A DNA stretch of 35,216 nucleotides from Verrucomicrobiales bacterium (GCA_018058245.1 JAGPCC010000012.1:1-35216), one strand, 5' to 3'. Numbered from the stretch's first letter, positions 1 to 9,451 are shown. Program-made: numbers and translations. Notes: a model not told the origin generated them from the sequence alone.

Positions 1-2
1 CC

Positions 3-275
3 ATTTGTGGTCTTCCGATCGGTAGCACGCGGCTCCACAGCCCGACAGTGATGCTCAACCTGCTCGGAGACGTCTGGGTCGACAACAACGGTTCACCCGA
101 CTGGGCCTCCGTCCTTGCACTGCCCGGAGCCTCCCTCCATCTCTACGGAAAACACGAAGCCAGACGCGCCCGTAAAATGGGCCACCTCACCTTCACCGCC
201 CCCGCCCTCACCGAAGCCCTCGCGAACCAAACCAGGGCCCGCCAGATCCTGAATCTCCCCCCTCTCAAAAGCTAA
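3..275 (+). CDS. purK: N5-carboxyaminoimidazole ribonucleotide synthase, C-terminal end (partial)
   Basis: The open frame runs in from the window edge and stops at 275; only the last 90 residues are present. PurK is the ATP-dependent enzyme that carboxylates AIR in cytoplasmic purine synthesis. The fragment carries the typical end of the family: a segment reading GSTRLHSPTVMLNLLGD, then LHLYGK and RKMGHLTF, which form the last strand and helix of the ATP-grasp C-terminal domain. The start codon, ATP-binding site and any purE neighbour lie outside the window. The nagZ-like gene begins 35 nt downstream on the same strand, so co-transcription is possible but the functions are unrelated. Confidence 0.88.
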   Translation: MCGLPIGSTRLHSPTVMLNLLGDVWVDNNGSPDWASVLALPGASLHLYGKHEARRARKMGHLTFTAPALTEALANQTRARQILNLPPLKS

Positions 276-310
276 AAAGCAAAATCGCTACCCGCTAAAC
301 AGCTCTCCTT

Positions 311-1420
311 ATGCACCCAAGCGCTCCCCTCGGTCAATTACTGCTCACCGGTGTCCCCGGTGCCGAACTCGATCCCGAAACCGCCCGCCGGTTCCGCAAA
401 CTTCAGCCCGGCGGATTTATCCTTTTCGGACGGAACATCAAATCTCCGGAACAACTGCGGAAGCTCATCGACGACCTGCGGGACCTCAGCGACATCGAAC
501 CTTTCATCACGATTGATCAGGAGGGCGGTCGCGTCTCCCGGCTCCGTCTCATCGGCAGCGAGCCACCCAATGCGCAGCAATTGCGCAAAAAGGGAGACCT
601 CAAGCTCGTCGCGGAACACGGACGTCTCACCGGTCAGGTCCTGCGGATGTTCGGATTCAATCTCGATCTCTGCCCGGTCTTGGATCTTTCCTTCGACGAC
701 GAAGCCGATAACTCTCTCAAAGGCCGCTGCTGGGGCACCACTCCGGACGAAGTGATCCGAAATGCGTCAGTCTTTAATCTGGCGATGCGAAAAGAGGGTG
801 TCTTGAGCTCGGGGAAACATTTCCCCGGATACGCCTCTGCCGAGTGCGACCCGCATCACGAGCTTCCTATCATCAACAAAACTCTCGAGGAAATGGAGGC
901 CCTCGAGCTGAAACCGTTCCGTGCGCTGCTTCCCGATCTCGACAGCATCATGACCTGCCATTCGCATTATCCCTGCTGGGATGCGGACCGCCCGCGCTGG
1001 CCGGCTTCCCTGTCGAAAAACATCATCGGCCAGTTCCTGCGGAATCAGCTTGCCTACGATGGTCTCGTCATGACCGACGATCTCGACATGGGTGCGGTCC
1101 TGAATGAAGTGACCTTTGAAGACACGATCCGCGCCTGCATCGAAGCGGGGAACGACCTCGCAATGATTTGTCACCGTGTCGAACTCGTCGAAAAGGCGGC
1201 CGAAGTCATCGCAACCCTGCCCGATCCTGTTCTCCACGACGCCCTCGCCCGGATCGAAGCGACCAAGAAAAAAATGGCCGCTCCTTTTGCCTGGTCGCTG
1301 GAACGATTCCAGGAGATCGACTCCCAGATCTGGGATCTCCGCGTCGCCACCCTCGGAGAAGAGGAAGCAAGGAATCTCTCCGTGGAAGACGGGAAGAGAT
1401 CCCCCGTGGAGCTCTACTGA
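311..1420 (+). CDS. nagZ: Glycoside hydrolase family 3 beta-N-acetylhexosaminidase (NagZ-like)
   Basis: A 369-residue single-domain GH3 protein, expected to release N-acetylglucosamine from cell-wall muropeptides during peptidoglycan recycling. Visible family motifs are ITIDQEGGRVSR (67-78), KHFPG (169-173), the Asp-x-His pair D180/H182 that acts as general acid/base in NagZ, and VMTDDLDMGAV (253-263), whose first Asp (D256) aligns with the catalytic nucleophile. There is no signal peptide, which fits a cytoplasmic recycling enzyme. Length is slightly above the usual 330-350 residues because of a C-terminal tail. The loop after KHFPG lacks the HG(D) of many NagZ proteins (here YASAEC), so substrate preference could differ. 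No clear Shine-Dalgarno precedes the ATG. Confidence 0.88.
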   Translation: MHPSAPLGQLLLTGVPGAELDPETARRFRKLQPGGFILFGRNIKSPEQLRKLIDDLRDLSDIEPFITIDQEGGRVSRLRLIGSEPPNAQQLRKKGDLKLVAEHGRLTGQVLRMFGFNLDLCPVLDLSFDDEADNSLKGRCWGTTPDEVIRNASVFNLAMRKEGVLSSGKHFPGYASAECDPHHELPIINKTLEEMEALELKPFRALLPDLDSIMTCHSHYPCWDADRPRWPASLSKNIIGQFLRNQLAYDGLVMTDDLDMGAVLNEVTFEDTIRACIEAGNDLAMICHRVELVEKAAEVIATLPDPVLHDALARIEATKKKMAAPFAWSLERFQEIDSQIWDLRVATLGEEEARNLSVEDGKRSPVELY

Positions 1421-1456
1421 GCCTTCAGGAGAGAGAATTACGCTTCGACTCCTGAC

Positions 1457-1485
1457 CGATGCATCGGCATCTTGCCGATGCATCG
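1457..1485. repeat. Perfect inverted repeat built from two copies of a 10-bp palindrome
   Basis: Arm 1457-1469 and arm 1473-1485 are exact reverse complements (13 bp, 3-nt loop). Each arm contains the self-complementary decamer CGATGCATCG (1457-1466 and 1476-1485), so the site is at once an inverted and a direct repeat. It lies in the 201-nt gap between the nagZ-like gene and a lipoprotein gene. No T-tract follows on either strand, so it is not a standard intrinsic terminator. It could be an RNA hairpin at the nagZ mRNA end, a double operator, or a dispersed genomic repeat. Nothing else is recognisable in the gap. Confidence 0.7.
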
Positions 1486-1621
1486 TGGTGGGCAGCTCGA
1501 AGCATATTCTGCGTTCCCTTGCTTCCAGCGAGCGCCGGACCGGGCCTACAGAGGAAGCGAGAATAAGACATCTGTCGAAAATTCCTCGACGTAAGAGATA
1601 GCTGAATGATAGAACTCCGGG

Positions 1622-2605
1622 ATGATTTCATCATTCCGATCTCTGCTGATTCTCGCGGGAGTGCTATCACTCGTGGCATGCGAACGGGAGCCGAAATCGT
1701 TTCTGGAGAACAAAAGAGAGCAGCAAGTGGTGCAAGCCACTCACGTTGCTGCAGAGGGATTGGTTGGAATCAAACAGATGACGGACACCCTTTTTGAGGC
1801 GCAATTCGTCGTAGATCCTGTGGTATTTTCCTTTTCCAATTCGTCTGTAGCAGATCCAGATCCCTTTCGCGAGCCTGTCGTGGCGAGTGCGGACGAGCCT
1901 TTGAATATCCTGGAATCATTGGAGCGAGCAGGAATCACTTTTGGCGTAGGCACTTCAGCAAAATATCATTCTAAGAGCAAAACGTTGGTCGTCGTGCAAA
2001 CTCGCGATCAGATCGAATTGATTGAGGCGTATCTTGACAGTATTTGCATCTCGGAGGAGAAAGAGATTCTGGTCCGTTTTGAAATCTATCGTCTGCCCCT
2101 TCTAGGAGGAATCGAAGCATTGGAGAGCGCAAGCGCTCAAGGTGATGATACCCCGGAACGATGGGCGTTGTTGCAGGCGGCGCGTGAGCGAAAAGCGACT
2201 CTCCTCGCCGCTCCCGCTATTCTGTGTCGGAGCGGGCAACGGGCCAAGGTGTCAGAAGTCCAGGCAGAAAGAGTCAAGGAATCGGATCACAGCGAAGATG
2301 ATGTCGCTGCGGAGGAGAACGTCGCGCCCGATCAAAACACCCTGATCGAACTGGAGGTAGACCCGGTTCTCGGTGCGGATGAGTTCACCATCGACATCAA
2401 TTCGGAGCTTGTGTTTCGAAGTGAAGACAGGCCCGAGGTCGCGCGATCTCTTACCGCCCAAACGTCCCTTCTCCACGGTTCCTGGAAGCTGGTCGGAACG
2501 TGGAACGTGGGGAGCAACGAGATGATCCTGATCTTCCTGACCGCAAACGTAGCCCGGATCGGAGATTATGGATCTCTCATCGCTCCGGAAACACCGGCCC
2601 CGTAA
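1622..2605 (+). CDS. Putative lipoprotein of unknown function
   Basis: The 327-residue product starts with a lipoprotein signal peptide: a hydrophobic stretch ending in the lipobox LVAC with the lipidated cysteine at residue 20, followed by Glu-Arg-Glu. It is therefore probably anchored to a membrane facing the periplasm. The rest is soluble and rich in Glu. The C-terminal 80 residues (INSELVFRS, then MILIFLTANV) resemble the beta-strand pattern at the end of secretin-like proteins common in Verrucomicrobia, but the match is too weak to assign a role. No catalytic motif is seen. The stop abuts the stop of the convergent beta-helix gene with no spacer. Confidence 0.72.
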   Translation: MISSFRSLLILAGVLSLVACEREPKSFLENKREQQVVQATHVAAEGLVGIKQMTDTLFEAQFVVDPVVFSFSNSSVADPDPFREPVVASADEPLNILESLERAGITFGVGTSAKYHSKSKTLVVVQTRDQIELIEAYLDSICISEEKEILVRFEIYRLPLLGGIEALESASAQGDDTPERWALLQAARERKATLLAAPAILCRSGQRAKVSEVQAERVKESDHSEDDVAAEENVAPDQNTLIELEVDPVLGADEFTIDINSELVFRSEDRPEVARSLTAQTSLLHGSWKLVGTWNVGSNEMILIFLTANVARIGDYGSLIAPETPAP

Positions 2606-3703
2606 TCAACGAGGATCGATTCCGTATTCCCCTCCAATTTCCTCTGTCGGAAGCGTGGGTCGGGACGCTTCCGGACGATCCTCGGCGAACCAGCGATTTT
2701 TCTCGAAGCGAAAGGTTTCCGGCGCGGTTCCTGATCCGATGTTTAGTTCGGTCCGCACCTGATCCCGACGAAAGACGATGCGGTTGCCTACCACGAGAAC
2801 GTTCCGGCAGGGTACAAATCCGGGTTCGGTTGTTTCCTGGAGGATGCGGAAGATCCACTTTTCGGGGAACAGAATCGTGTTGTCAGAGAACTCGGCTCCA
2901 TCCACTCCGGTGAATGCGGTCGCACACTGGCTTCCCTCGAAAACGTTGCTCCGCACGATGATCCCGGCGGCTTCGTGTTTGGCGTCTGCGGGGCGAAAAT
3001 AGGCCAGCCCGGTCGAACCTCCGACGTTGATGGGGCGATCTCCGGCTCGGATGAAATGGCATTTTTCGACCGTCACCCCGGAGGTGCCGCCCTTCAGTTG
3101 GATGCCGGATGTCGCGGAAAACCCATCCTTACCGAGAAAATGACATCCGGTGATCAGAGATTCATGACAGCCGACAAAGTCGATGCCCTGTCCTCCCCAT
3201 CCGGAGATCGTAGAGTCGCGAATCGTGAGTCCGGTGAGTCCCGAGCATTTGATGCCGTCATGATTGCCCGTCGGTCCGATCTCGCTGACTTCGATCTTCT
3301 CCAAAGTAATCCCGGCCACAGGCTGATCGCGGAGACCGCCATCATCGAGGTTGAGGCCATTCAAGATTTGGCCCGAGATTTTGAGATGGCGCAGGGTCAG
3401 TCTCGGGCAGCGACTGAACTGAAAGGCCGTCTTCCCGCCCGCAAAACGCGGAGGATTCTTTGGGTCGAGCGCTTCGATAGTCAGGTTCTCGATTTCCCTG
3501 ACACTGTGCCCTCCAGGATACTCGCCCGGAGCAATCTTCAGCGTGTCGCCCGCTTTCACATTTTTCAGTGTCGCCGAAAACTCGCCCGCATCACGCACGA
3601 TGACTTCTTTGGCAGAGATAAGATCGGTAAAGCAGAGCGTCATCGTTGCGAACATTCTGGCAAAATCGGAATCGGAGAAACGGAAGAAAAAATGCCGGCT
3701 CAT
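2606..3703 (-). CDS. Secreted right-handed parallel beta-helix repeat protein
   Basis: A 365-residue protein with an N-terminal export signal (hydrophobic segment around residues 17-31, probable cleavage after LISA) and then repeated short strands of the pectate-lyase/NosD type. Repeated units such as LTLRHLKISG, LTIRDSTISG, VTVEKCHFIR and IIVRSNVFEG each give one coil of the helix. The opening segment (LKNVKAGDTLKIAPGEY) is typical of polysaccharide lyase-like or carbohydrate-binding beta-helix proteins. A role in polysaccharide binding or cleavage is likely, but no lyase active site can be assigned. An alternative start at residue 17 would remove the basic N-region of the signal peptide, so the longer start is kept. 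It converges on the lipoprotein gene. Confidence 0.78.
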   Translation of the reverse strand: MSRHFFFRFSDSDFARMFATMTLCFTDLISAKEVIVRDAGEFSATLKNVKAGDTLKIAPGEYPGGHSVREIENLTIEALDPKNPPRFAGGKTAFQFSRCPRLTLRHLKISGQILNGLNLDDGGLRDQPVAGITLEKIEVSEIGPTGNHDGIKCSGLTGLTIRDSTISGWGGQGIDFVGCHESLITGCHFLGKDGFSATSGIQLKGGTSGVTVEKCHFIRAGDRPINVGGSTGLAYFRPADAKHEAAGIIVRSNVFEGSQCATAFTGVDGAEFSDNTILFPEKWIFRILQETTEPGFVPCRNVLVVGNRIVFRRDQVRTELNIGSGTAPETFRFEKNRWFAEDRPEASRPTLPTEEIGGEYGIDPR

Positions 3704-3782
3704 TTCAGGAAAGTGGTACCGGATTTGAAACGATCGTCAAGCTTCCATCGTGGGTGAAGGGAATCGGAGGAAAAGACGGAGA

Positions 3783-3811
3783 ACGTTCTTGCCTACTTTC
3801 CGCAGGAACGT
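3783..3811. repeat. Imperfect inverted repeat upstream of the sulfite dehydrogenase gene
   Basis: ACGTTCTTGC (3783-3792) and GCAGGAACGT (3802-3811) are complementary except for one T/G position, with a 9-nt loop. The dyad lies between the divergent beta-helix and sulfite dehydrogenase genes and just upstream of a -35-like TTGATT. Its position suits an operator or activator site, but this rests on symmetry and location alone. Confidence 0.35.
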
Positions 3812-3814
3812 GTC

Positions 3815-3844
3815 TTGATTTTCCTCGTCTCACCGTGATAAAGT
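3815..3844 (+). promoter_or_regulatory. Candidate promoter of the sulfite dehydrogenase operon, possibly leaderless
   Basis: TTGATT (3815-3820), an 18-nt spacer and TAAAGT (3839-3844) preceded by TGA give an extended -10-type promoter. The -10 ends only 6 nt before the ATG at 3851, so transcription would begin at or within a base or two of the start codon. There is no Shine-Dalgarno sequence, which is consistent with a leaderless message. Confidence 0.35.
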
Positions 3845-3850
3845 TTTCGC

Positions 3851-5185
3851 ATGAGCGATCAGAAACCCGATAATTTTTTAGAGAGAGGTATCCACGACCT
3901 CTATGCAGCCGACCCGGAGGCGGCGGATCAGCTTGTCTGGGGGCGGCGGACAGACCCTCTTTCGCGTCGCGGGTTTTTCCGCCGTATGGGATTGACTGCG
4001 ATGACCACCGCTCTCGGGTCGGAAATCGTGTTTTGGGACAAGATGCCGGGTGGCTTGATCCCTGCGGCCCTCGCTCAAAGTCCGACGCCCTTTCAGATCG
4101 AAGGGAAAAATGGCCTCATCGTTCTAAATGATCGGCCCATTAATGCAGAAACGCCCGCCCATCTCCTCGACGAGGAGATTACCAGCGCGGCCCATCTTTT
4201 TGTGCGAAACAACGGGAATCCCCCTGCTCTCGAATCGATCAATCCCGAAACATGGACTCTGGAAATCGCAGGCGAAGCGTGTGAAAAACCGATGGTCTTT
4301 ACCCTTCCTGAGCTGAAGGCGAAGTTCAAACACTATACCTATCAGCTACAAATCGAATGCGGTGGAAATGGACGCAACGAGTTCAACCCACCGACCCACG
4401 GGAATCAGTGGACGGTCGGTGCTGTGGGTTGTCCGCAATGGACCGGCGTGCGGCTGCGCGATGTGCTGGAGAGCTGCGGGATCCGTGAAAATGCGATGTA
4501 TGTTGGCTACCGGGGGGCGGACACTCACCTCTCGGGTGATCCCACAAAGGAAGCAATTTCCCGGGGAGTTCCGATGAAGAAGGCGCTGGAGGATGAATCC
4601 TTGATCGCTTTTGCGATGAATGGGGTCGATATCCCTTATCAGAACGGGCATCCTCTGCGGATGATCACTGGTGGTTGGCCTGCCTCGACTTCGGGAAAGT
4701 GGCTTCGGAAGCTGGAGGTACGAGACCGTGTCCACGACGGGGAAAAAATGACGGGCGACTCCTACAAAATGCCCAATCAACCGGTGGCCCCTGGAACCAA
4801 AGTCCCCGAAGAGGACATGCATATCATCGAATCGTTGCCTGTGAAGTCCATCGTGACATTCCCGCAATCAGGTGTCAGCCATCCGCTCGGGACCGCCCTC
4901 GCCTGCCGCGGCCATGCGTGGGCGGGGGACCTCGAAGTGAGCGAGGTCCATGTCTCGATCGACTTCGGTTCGACTTGGAACAAAGCCACTTTGAGCAAAC
5001 CAGCAAATCGCCTCGCATGGCAGCGCTGGAATGCTGAAGTGACATTCCCCCAGAAGGGGTATTATGAAATCTGGGTCCGCGCGGTGGACAGTACAGGCCG
5101 GAGCCAGCCCATGCTGGTGCCGGGATGGAATCCGAAAGGGTATTTGAATAACGCCTGCCATCGCATCGCGGTGCAGGCTGTCTGA
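3851..5185 (+). CDS. sorA: Sulfite dehydrogenase, molybdopterin subunit (SorA/SoxC type)
   Basis: A 444-residue member of the sulfite oxidase family, which oxidises sulfite to sulfate at a molybdopterin centre in the periplasm. A long N-terminus carries a twin-arginine motif (SRRGFF, 38-43) and a likely cleavage site after PAALA (71-75), so the folded protein is exported by Tat. C170 in QIECGGNGR aligns with the cysteine that ligates molybdenum. The Moco domain continues through VGAVGCPQWTGVRLRDVL and NGHPLRMITGGW. The C-terminal third is the Ig-like dimerisation domain (VHVSIDFGSTW, WNAEVTFP). A cytochrome c gene follows after 11 nt and is the probable electron acceptor, giving a SorAB-like pair. 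Related SoxC proteins have similar sequence, but no other sox genes are here. Exact subfamily is uncertain. Confidence 0.88.
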   Translation: MSDQKPDNFLERGIHDLYAADPEAADQLVWGRRTDPLSRRGFFRRMGLTAMTTALGSEIVFWDKMPGGLIPAALAQSPTPFQIEGKNGLIVLNDRPINAETPAHLLDEEITSAAHLFVRNNGNPPALESINPETWTLEIAGEACEKPMVFTLPELKAKFKHYTYQLQIECGGNGRNEFNPPTHGNQWTVGAVGCPQWTGVRLRDVLESCGIRENAMYVGYRGADTHLSGDPTKEAISRGVPMKKALEDESLIAFAMNGVDIPYQNGHPLRMITGGWPASTSGKWLRKLEVRDRVHDGEKMTGDSYKMPNQPVAPGTKVPEEDMHIIESLPVKSIVTFPQSGVSHPLGTALACRGHAWAGDLEVSEVHVSIDFGSTWNKATLSKPANRLAWQRWNAEVTFPQKGYYEIWVRAVDSTGRSQPMLVPGWNPKGYLNNACHRIAVQAV

Positions 5186-5196
5186 GGACTGTCACC

Positions 5197-5649
5197 ATGT
5201 CAAAAAACCGATTTTTTGCTTTCTTTCTGGTGTTCGCCGGTGCTTGTTGGTTCGCCTTCGCCGCATCAGCGCAGGAGAAAAAAAAGGAAGTTCCGCCGCT
5301 CGATCCAGTCACCGGCATGAAGATGGCCGAGAACTGGGAACTGGTCAGAGCTCATTGTACGGTCTGTCATTCGCCCCAACAATACCTCCGCCAGAAGGGA
5401 ACCCAGAGCACCTGGAGTGACACGATCGACTGGATGCAAAAGTCCGGAGGTTTGTGGCCGATCGACCCGGAAAGCCGCGCAAAAATCGTCTCTTATCTGG
5501 CGGAGAATTACGGCCCGGATGAAGCCTTTCGCAGAGCACCGATTCCGGGAAACTTGATGCCTCACAATCCCTACATGACCGATTCACGAGCCGAGTTCGA
5601 AAAGAAAAAGGATGCCGGTTTGATTCCCACGGCACCTGTTCAGCAGTGA
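5197..5649 (+). CDS. sorB: Periplasmic monohaem cytochrome c, partner of the sulfite dehydrogenase
   Basis: A 150-residue protein with a Sec signal peptide (basic MSKNR, hydrophobic core, cleavage near ASA|QE at 25-26) and one haem-binding motif CTVCH (54-58). M80 in TIDWMQKSGG is a good candidate for the distal haem ligand, as in SorB and SoxD-type cytochromes. It begins 11 nt after the sulfite dehydrogenase stop and is followed by a terminator, so the two genes form a bicistronic unit. It probably takes electrons from the molybdenum subunit and passes them to a terminal oxidase. The Pro-rich C-terminal tail after residue 115 is of unknown purpose. The sorB symbol rests on context and motif rather than close similarity. 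Confidence 0.8.
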   Translation: MSKNRFFAFFLVFAGACWFAFAASAQEKKKEVPPLDPVTGMKMAENWELVRAHCTVCHSPQQYLRQKGTQSTWSDTIDWMQKSGGLWPIDPESRAKIVSYLAENYGPDEAFRRAPIPGNLMPHNPYMTDSRAEFEKKKDAGLIPTAPVQQ

Positions 5650-5706
5650 CTCCTGGGGATGACAGAGTGGCGCGGCCGTGACGGCGGGTCCGACAAATGG
5701 AGATCT

Positions 5707-5745
5707 AAAGAGGGTAGTGTCTTTGACCGAACCCTCTTTGTTTTT
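5707..5745 (+). terminator. Intrinsic terminator of the sulfite dehydrogenase operon
   Basis: AAAGAGGGT (5707-5715) pairs perfectly with ACCCTCTTT (5731-5739) across a 15-nt loop, and G then five T follow (5740-5745). The A-stretch of the left arm makes the signal partly bidirectional. It closes the two-gene unit before the next gene at 5802. Confidence 0.85.
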
Positions 5746-5801
5746 CAAAAAATCCGATATTCCGGCGTGTTGAACGGGAAGAGATCGTTTACCTTCCTCT
5801 C

Positions 5802-6728
<927 letters not shown>

Positions 6729-6755
6729 GACCTCGGAGAGGTCGCCATTTGCAGG

Positions 6756-7484
6756 TCAGGGAAGTTTCCACTCGGGGCGGAGTCTCTCATAATCTGCTTG
6801 GGGGAGCAGCACGTAGAGAGGGCGTTTTGCCGGATCGATCGAGGCAATGAGGCGCTTGAGGTTTTCCTCCGCCATAGTGGTGCAGCCGGCCGTCGCGGAT
6901 CCTCCGCCGTTGCGCCAGATGTGGAAAAAGATCGACGATCCTGCTCCTGCTTGAGTGCGTGGGTAGGCATTGTGAGCGATGAAGAGCTTCAGGGAGTGCG
7001 CTGCGTCTCCTTGTTTCATTTGCGCTTTCTTCTCCGCTGCGGTCGAGGGATCGTGATCGATGCGGAGGTATTGATTGTAGAGAGGGGAGTTCACGTCCTC
7101 GTACCAGAGATCCCGTGAGGTTACTTGCACATAACTGAGCGAAGGAGCCTTCTGGATCGATGGGGCGTACCCCCAGGCACCACCAAGATCAAAGACTCCG
7201 GCAGGGGCACGGCCATCTCCTTCCCGTTTGATTTTGGCACCTTCCGGCACCGGGTGGAGGCCACGCCCCCAGACGAGTCCGTTTTTTCCCAGACGACCCG
7301 ACCAGCTGGGGCCGACGGTGATCCATTTCCCTCCCTGCTTTTCATACAGAGCGAGTTTTACATGGGAGGAATTCCAGCCATCGGATGTACCCACGATCAC
7401 CTGCGAGGCTCCGGACGGAATCTCGAATGCGAAGACATCGCTGCCGATCGACGCCAGCAGGAGGAGGAAGGCAAAAAACTTCAT
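6756..7484 (-). CDS. Secreted YkuD-type L,D-transpeptidase
   Basis: The 242-residue product has a Sec signal peptide (MKFFAFLLLLASIGSDVFA) and a YkuD catalytic domain. The active-site signature is FFHIWRNGGGSATAGCTTM with H188 and the nucleophile C201, preceded by the strand LKLFIAHNAYP. Such enzymes form 3-3 crosslinks in peptidoglycan or attach proteins to it. The start was placed at 7484 because the open frame extends 71 codons further upstream without coding character and the signal peptide begins exactly here. It is convergent with the Hyi-like gene (27 nt between stops) and lies downstream of the ABC exporter gene on the same strand. Its exact acceptor substrate cannot be read from sequence. 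Confidence 0.85.
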   Translation of the reverse strand: MKFFAFLLLLASIGSDVFAFEIPSGASQVIVGTSDGWNSSHVKLALYEKQGGKWITVGPSWSGRLGKNGLVWGRGLHPVPEGAKIKREGDGRAPAGVFDLGGAWGYAPSIQKAPSLSYVQVTSRDLWYEDVNSPLYNQYLRIDHDPSTAAEKKAQMKQGDAAHSLKLFIAHNAYPRTQAGAGSSIFFHIWRNGGGSATAGCTTMAEENLKRLIASIDPAKRPLYVLLPQADYERLRPEWKLP

Positions 7485-7489
7485 GGATG

Positions 7490-7518
7490 ATGATAGCTTA
7501 GAATAAATAGATTTTCCA
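7490..7518 (-). promoter_or_regulatory. Candidate promoter of the L,D-transpeptidase gene, possibly leaderless
   Basis: Read on the minus strand, TGGAAA (7518-7513), 17 nt and TATCAT (7495-7490) form a good sigma-70-like promoter. The -10 ends 5 nt before the start codon, and the signal peptide leaves no room for a later start. No Shine-Dalgarno is present. Confidence 0.4.
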
Positions 7519-7693
7519 GAGAGATTCCGAGGGGCGAAGCGGATTGCGTCATTCGCAGTTTGCAGAACCGGGTTGCCGGGTGATGTGATGATTGAATGGA
7601 GGCGTCGCCCGAATTTGACGAAAGGAACCGTTCCACTATGACAAACTCCCGAACGAATCTCCTCTGACTGCTTGTAACCCGCTCCCGACCGGG

Positions 7694-9451
7694 TCACTGA
7701 GATACTTTTTCCATCGCCATGAGGCTCTGACGGCAGAGCATCGAGTAGGTGCCGTTGCGAGCGAGGAGAGTTTCGTGATCTCCTTCTTCGACGATGCGGC
7801 CCTGCTCGAGAACGTAGATGCGATCTGCGTTCCGCACGGTCGAGAGGCGGTGGGCGATGACGAAGCTAGTACGGTTCGACATCAGTTTTTCGAGGGCCTC
7901 CTGGATGAGTTTTTCGGTCTCGGTGTCGACACTCGCGGTTGCTTCGTCGAGCAGGAGAATGGGCGGATTCTTCAAAATCACACGGGCGATCGAGATTCGT
8001 TGCTTCTCTCCGACGGAGAGCTTCACTCCTCGCTCGCCGACGTTGGTGTCGAGTTGTTTGGGCAGTGCCTCGACAAATGCCGATGCATTGGCGGCGCGCA
8101 GGGCATCCCACATTTCGGTTTCTGTCGCGTCTTCACGGGCGATGATGAGGTTTTCCCGGACCGATCCGTTGAAGAGGAAACTTTCCTGCGTGACGTATCC
8201 GGTAGCATCCCGAAGTGACGATTTTTTCAGGGAATGGATCGATTTTCCGTCGATGGAGATTTCCCCGGCACTGGTTTCGTAGAATCGAGTGAGGAGATTG
8301 ATAATGGTCGATTTGCCCGCGCCGGTGTGGCCGACGAGAGCGATCATTTGCCCCGGTTTTGCCTCCATCGAGACGCCTTGTAAGGTGGGGATATTGTCCC
8401 CGTAAGAGAATTCGACGTCCTTCAGGATGACTTCACCCCGCACTGGCTTCGAGAGGATCTCTCCGTCATCGAGACCGGTTTCTTCTTCCGCGTCGATGAT
8501 CTCAAAGACCCGTTCCCCGGCCGCTCGTCCTGCTTGAATGATTTGGTTCAGGCCGTTCAGTCGCGAAATGGGCTCGTAAAAGAGGCTTAAGGCGACCAAA
8601 AAGGCAACAAATACTCCGGTTTGCGCTTCGAGGGCCTGTTGATCGGGAGAGTTCATGACGGACCAGGCTCCGAATCCGATGACGAGTACGTAGCCGGCGT
8701 TCCGGCAGAATTCCATCGAGGGATTGTAGGCTGCCCAGACCCGCATGAGATGGAGTGTCGCTTCGCGCAGCTTGTTGCTGGAACGATTGAAGCGTCCTAG
8801 TTCCTCTTCCTCCCGGGTGAAGATCTTGATTTGCTGAATCCCGTCGACGTTGTCGTGTAGGAGCGAGTTCATACTGCTCGTTGCCTTTCGTACTCGCCGG
8901 TGGCGGGCGGGGGAGGTATGAGTGTAGGCCCACGCCCCGATGACGAGAAATGGCATCGGGATCATGGTGATGAGAGCGAGGTGTGCATCGAGATAAAAGA
9001 GGTATCCGCCCACGACAAACACTTGGAGGAGGGCGACTACACCCTGTTCGATTCCGTCGATGAGAACACGCTCCATCGCGGTGACGTCCTCGGTCACGCG
9101 GGTCATGATGTCGCCGGTGCGTTTGTTGTCGAACCACTGCATCGGAAGACGCTGGATTTTTCGATACAAATCCGACCGAATATCAAAGATGACCTTCTGC
9201 TCGAACGTATTGTTCAGGATAATGCGGAGGGCGTTGAAGAGATTAGTCGCAAAAAAGGTCCCGAGGGCGAGGAGTGCGAGTGGAAGGAGGCGGTCGAAAT
9301 CTCGTTGCGGGATCACCTCTGCGGTGATCGCTTTGGTCACGCCTGGAAAGACAATCACGAGTAGGGTCATGAGGACCGCACAGGTCAGCTGGGAACCCGC
9401 GAGGAGTGGGTAGCGCTTTAGATAGGAAAAAACTCGAAAAACCGTTCTCAT
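7694..9451 (-). CDS. ABC exporter, fused membrane and ATPase domains (MsbA/multidrug type)
   Basis: A 585-residue half-transporter. Residues 1-320 form the type I exporter membrane domain with about six helices and the family segment QRLPMQWFDNKRTGDIMTRV (100-119). Residues 340-580 form the ATPase: Walker A GHTGAGKST (374-382), Q-loop near Q422, signature LSVGE (478-482), Walker B ILLLDE (498-503) and the H-loop histidine H534. It should act as a homodimer exporting a lipid or hydrophobic compound. MsbA-like lipid A flipping is one option, but substrate cannot be told from sequence. The start is the first ATG; upstream is a 97-nt divergent region shared with sanA, in which no convincing promoter was seen. 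Confidence 0.9.
   Translation of the reverse strand: MRTVFRVFSYLKRYPLLAGSQLTCAVLMTLLVIVFPGVTKAITAEVIPQRDFDRLLPLALLALGTFFATNLFNALRIILNNTFEQKVIFDIRSDLYRKIQRLPMQWFDNKRTGDIMTRVTEDVTAMERVLIDGIEQGVVALLQVFVVGGYLFYLDAHLALITMIPMPFLVIGAWAYTHTSPARHRRVRKATSSMNSLLHDNVDGIQQIKIFTREEEELGRFNRSSNKLREATLHLMRVWAAYNPSMEFCRNAGYVLVIGFGAWSVMNSPDQQALEAQTGVFVAFLVALSLFYEPISRLNGLNQIIQAGRAAGERVFEIIDAEEETGLDDGEILSKPVRGEVILKDVEFSYGDNIPTLQGVSMEAKPGQMIALVGHTGAGKSTIINLLTRFYETSAGEISIDGKSIHSLKKSSLRDATGYVTQESFLFNGSVRENLIIAREDATETEMWDALRAANASAFVEALPKQLDTNVGERGVKLSVGEKQRISIARVILKNPPILLLDEATASVDTETEKLIQEALEKLMSNRTSFVIAHRLSTVRNADRIYVLEQGRIVEEGDHETLLARNGTYSMLCRQSLMAMEKVSQ

Noticed and set aside
767..1483. Minus-strand frame opposite the nagZ-like gene
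   Set aside because: Overlaps a well-supported GH3 gene and has no signal peptide or family resemblance.
7485..7697. Upstream extension of the L,D-transpeptidase frame
   Set aside because: Would place 71 residues before a perfect signal peptide and overlap the ABC exporter stop; treated as non-coding.
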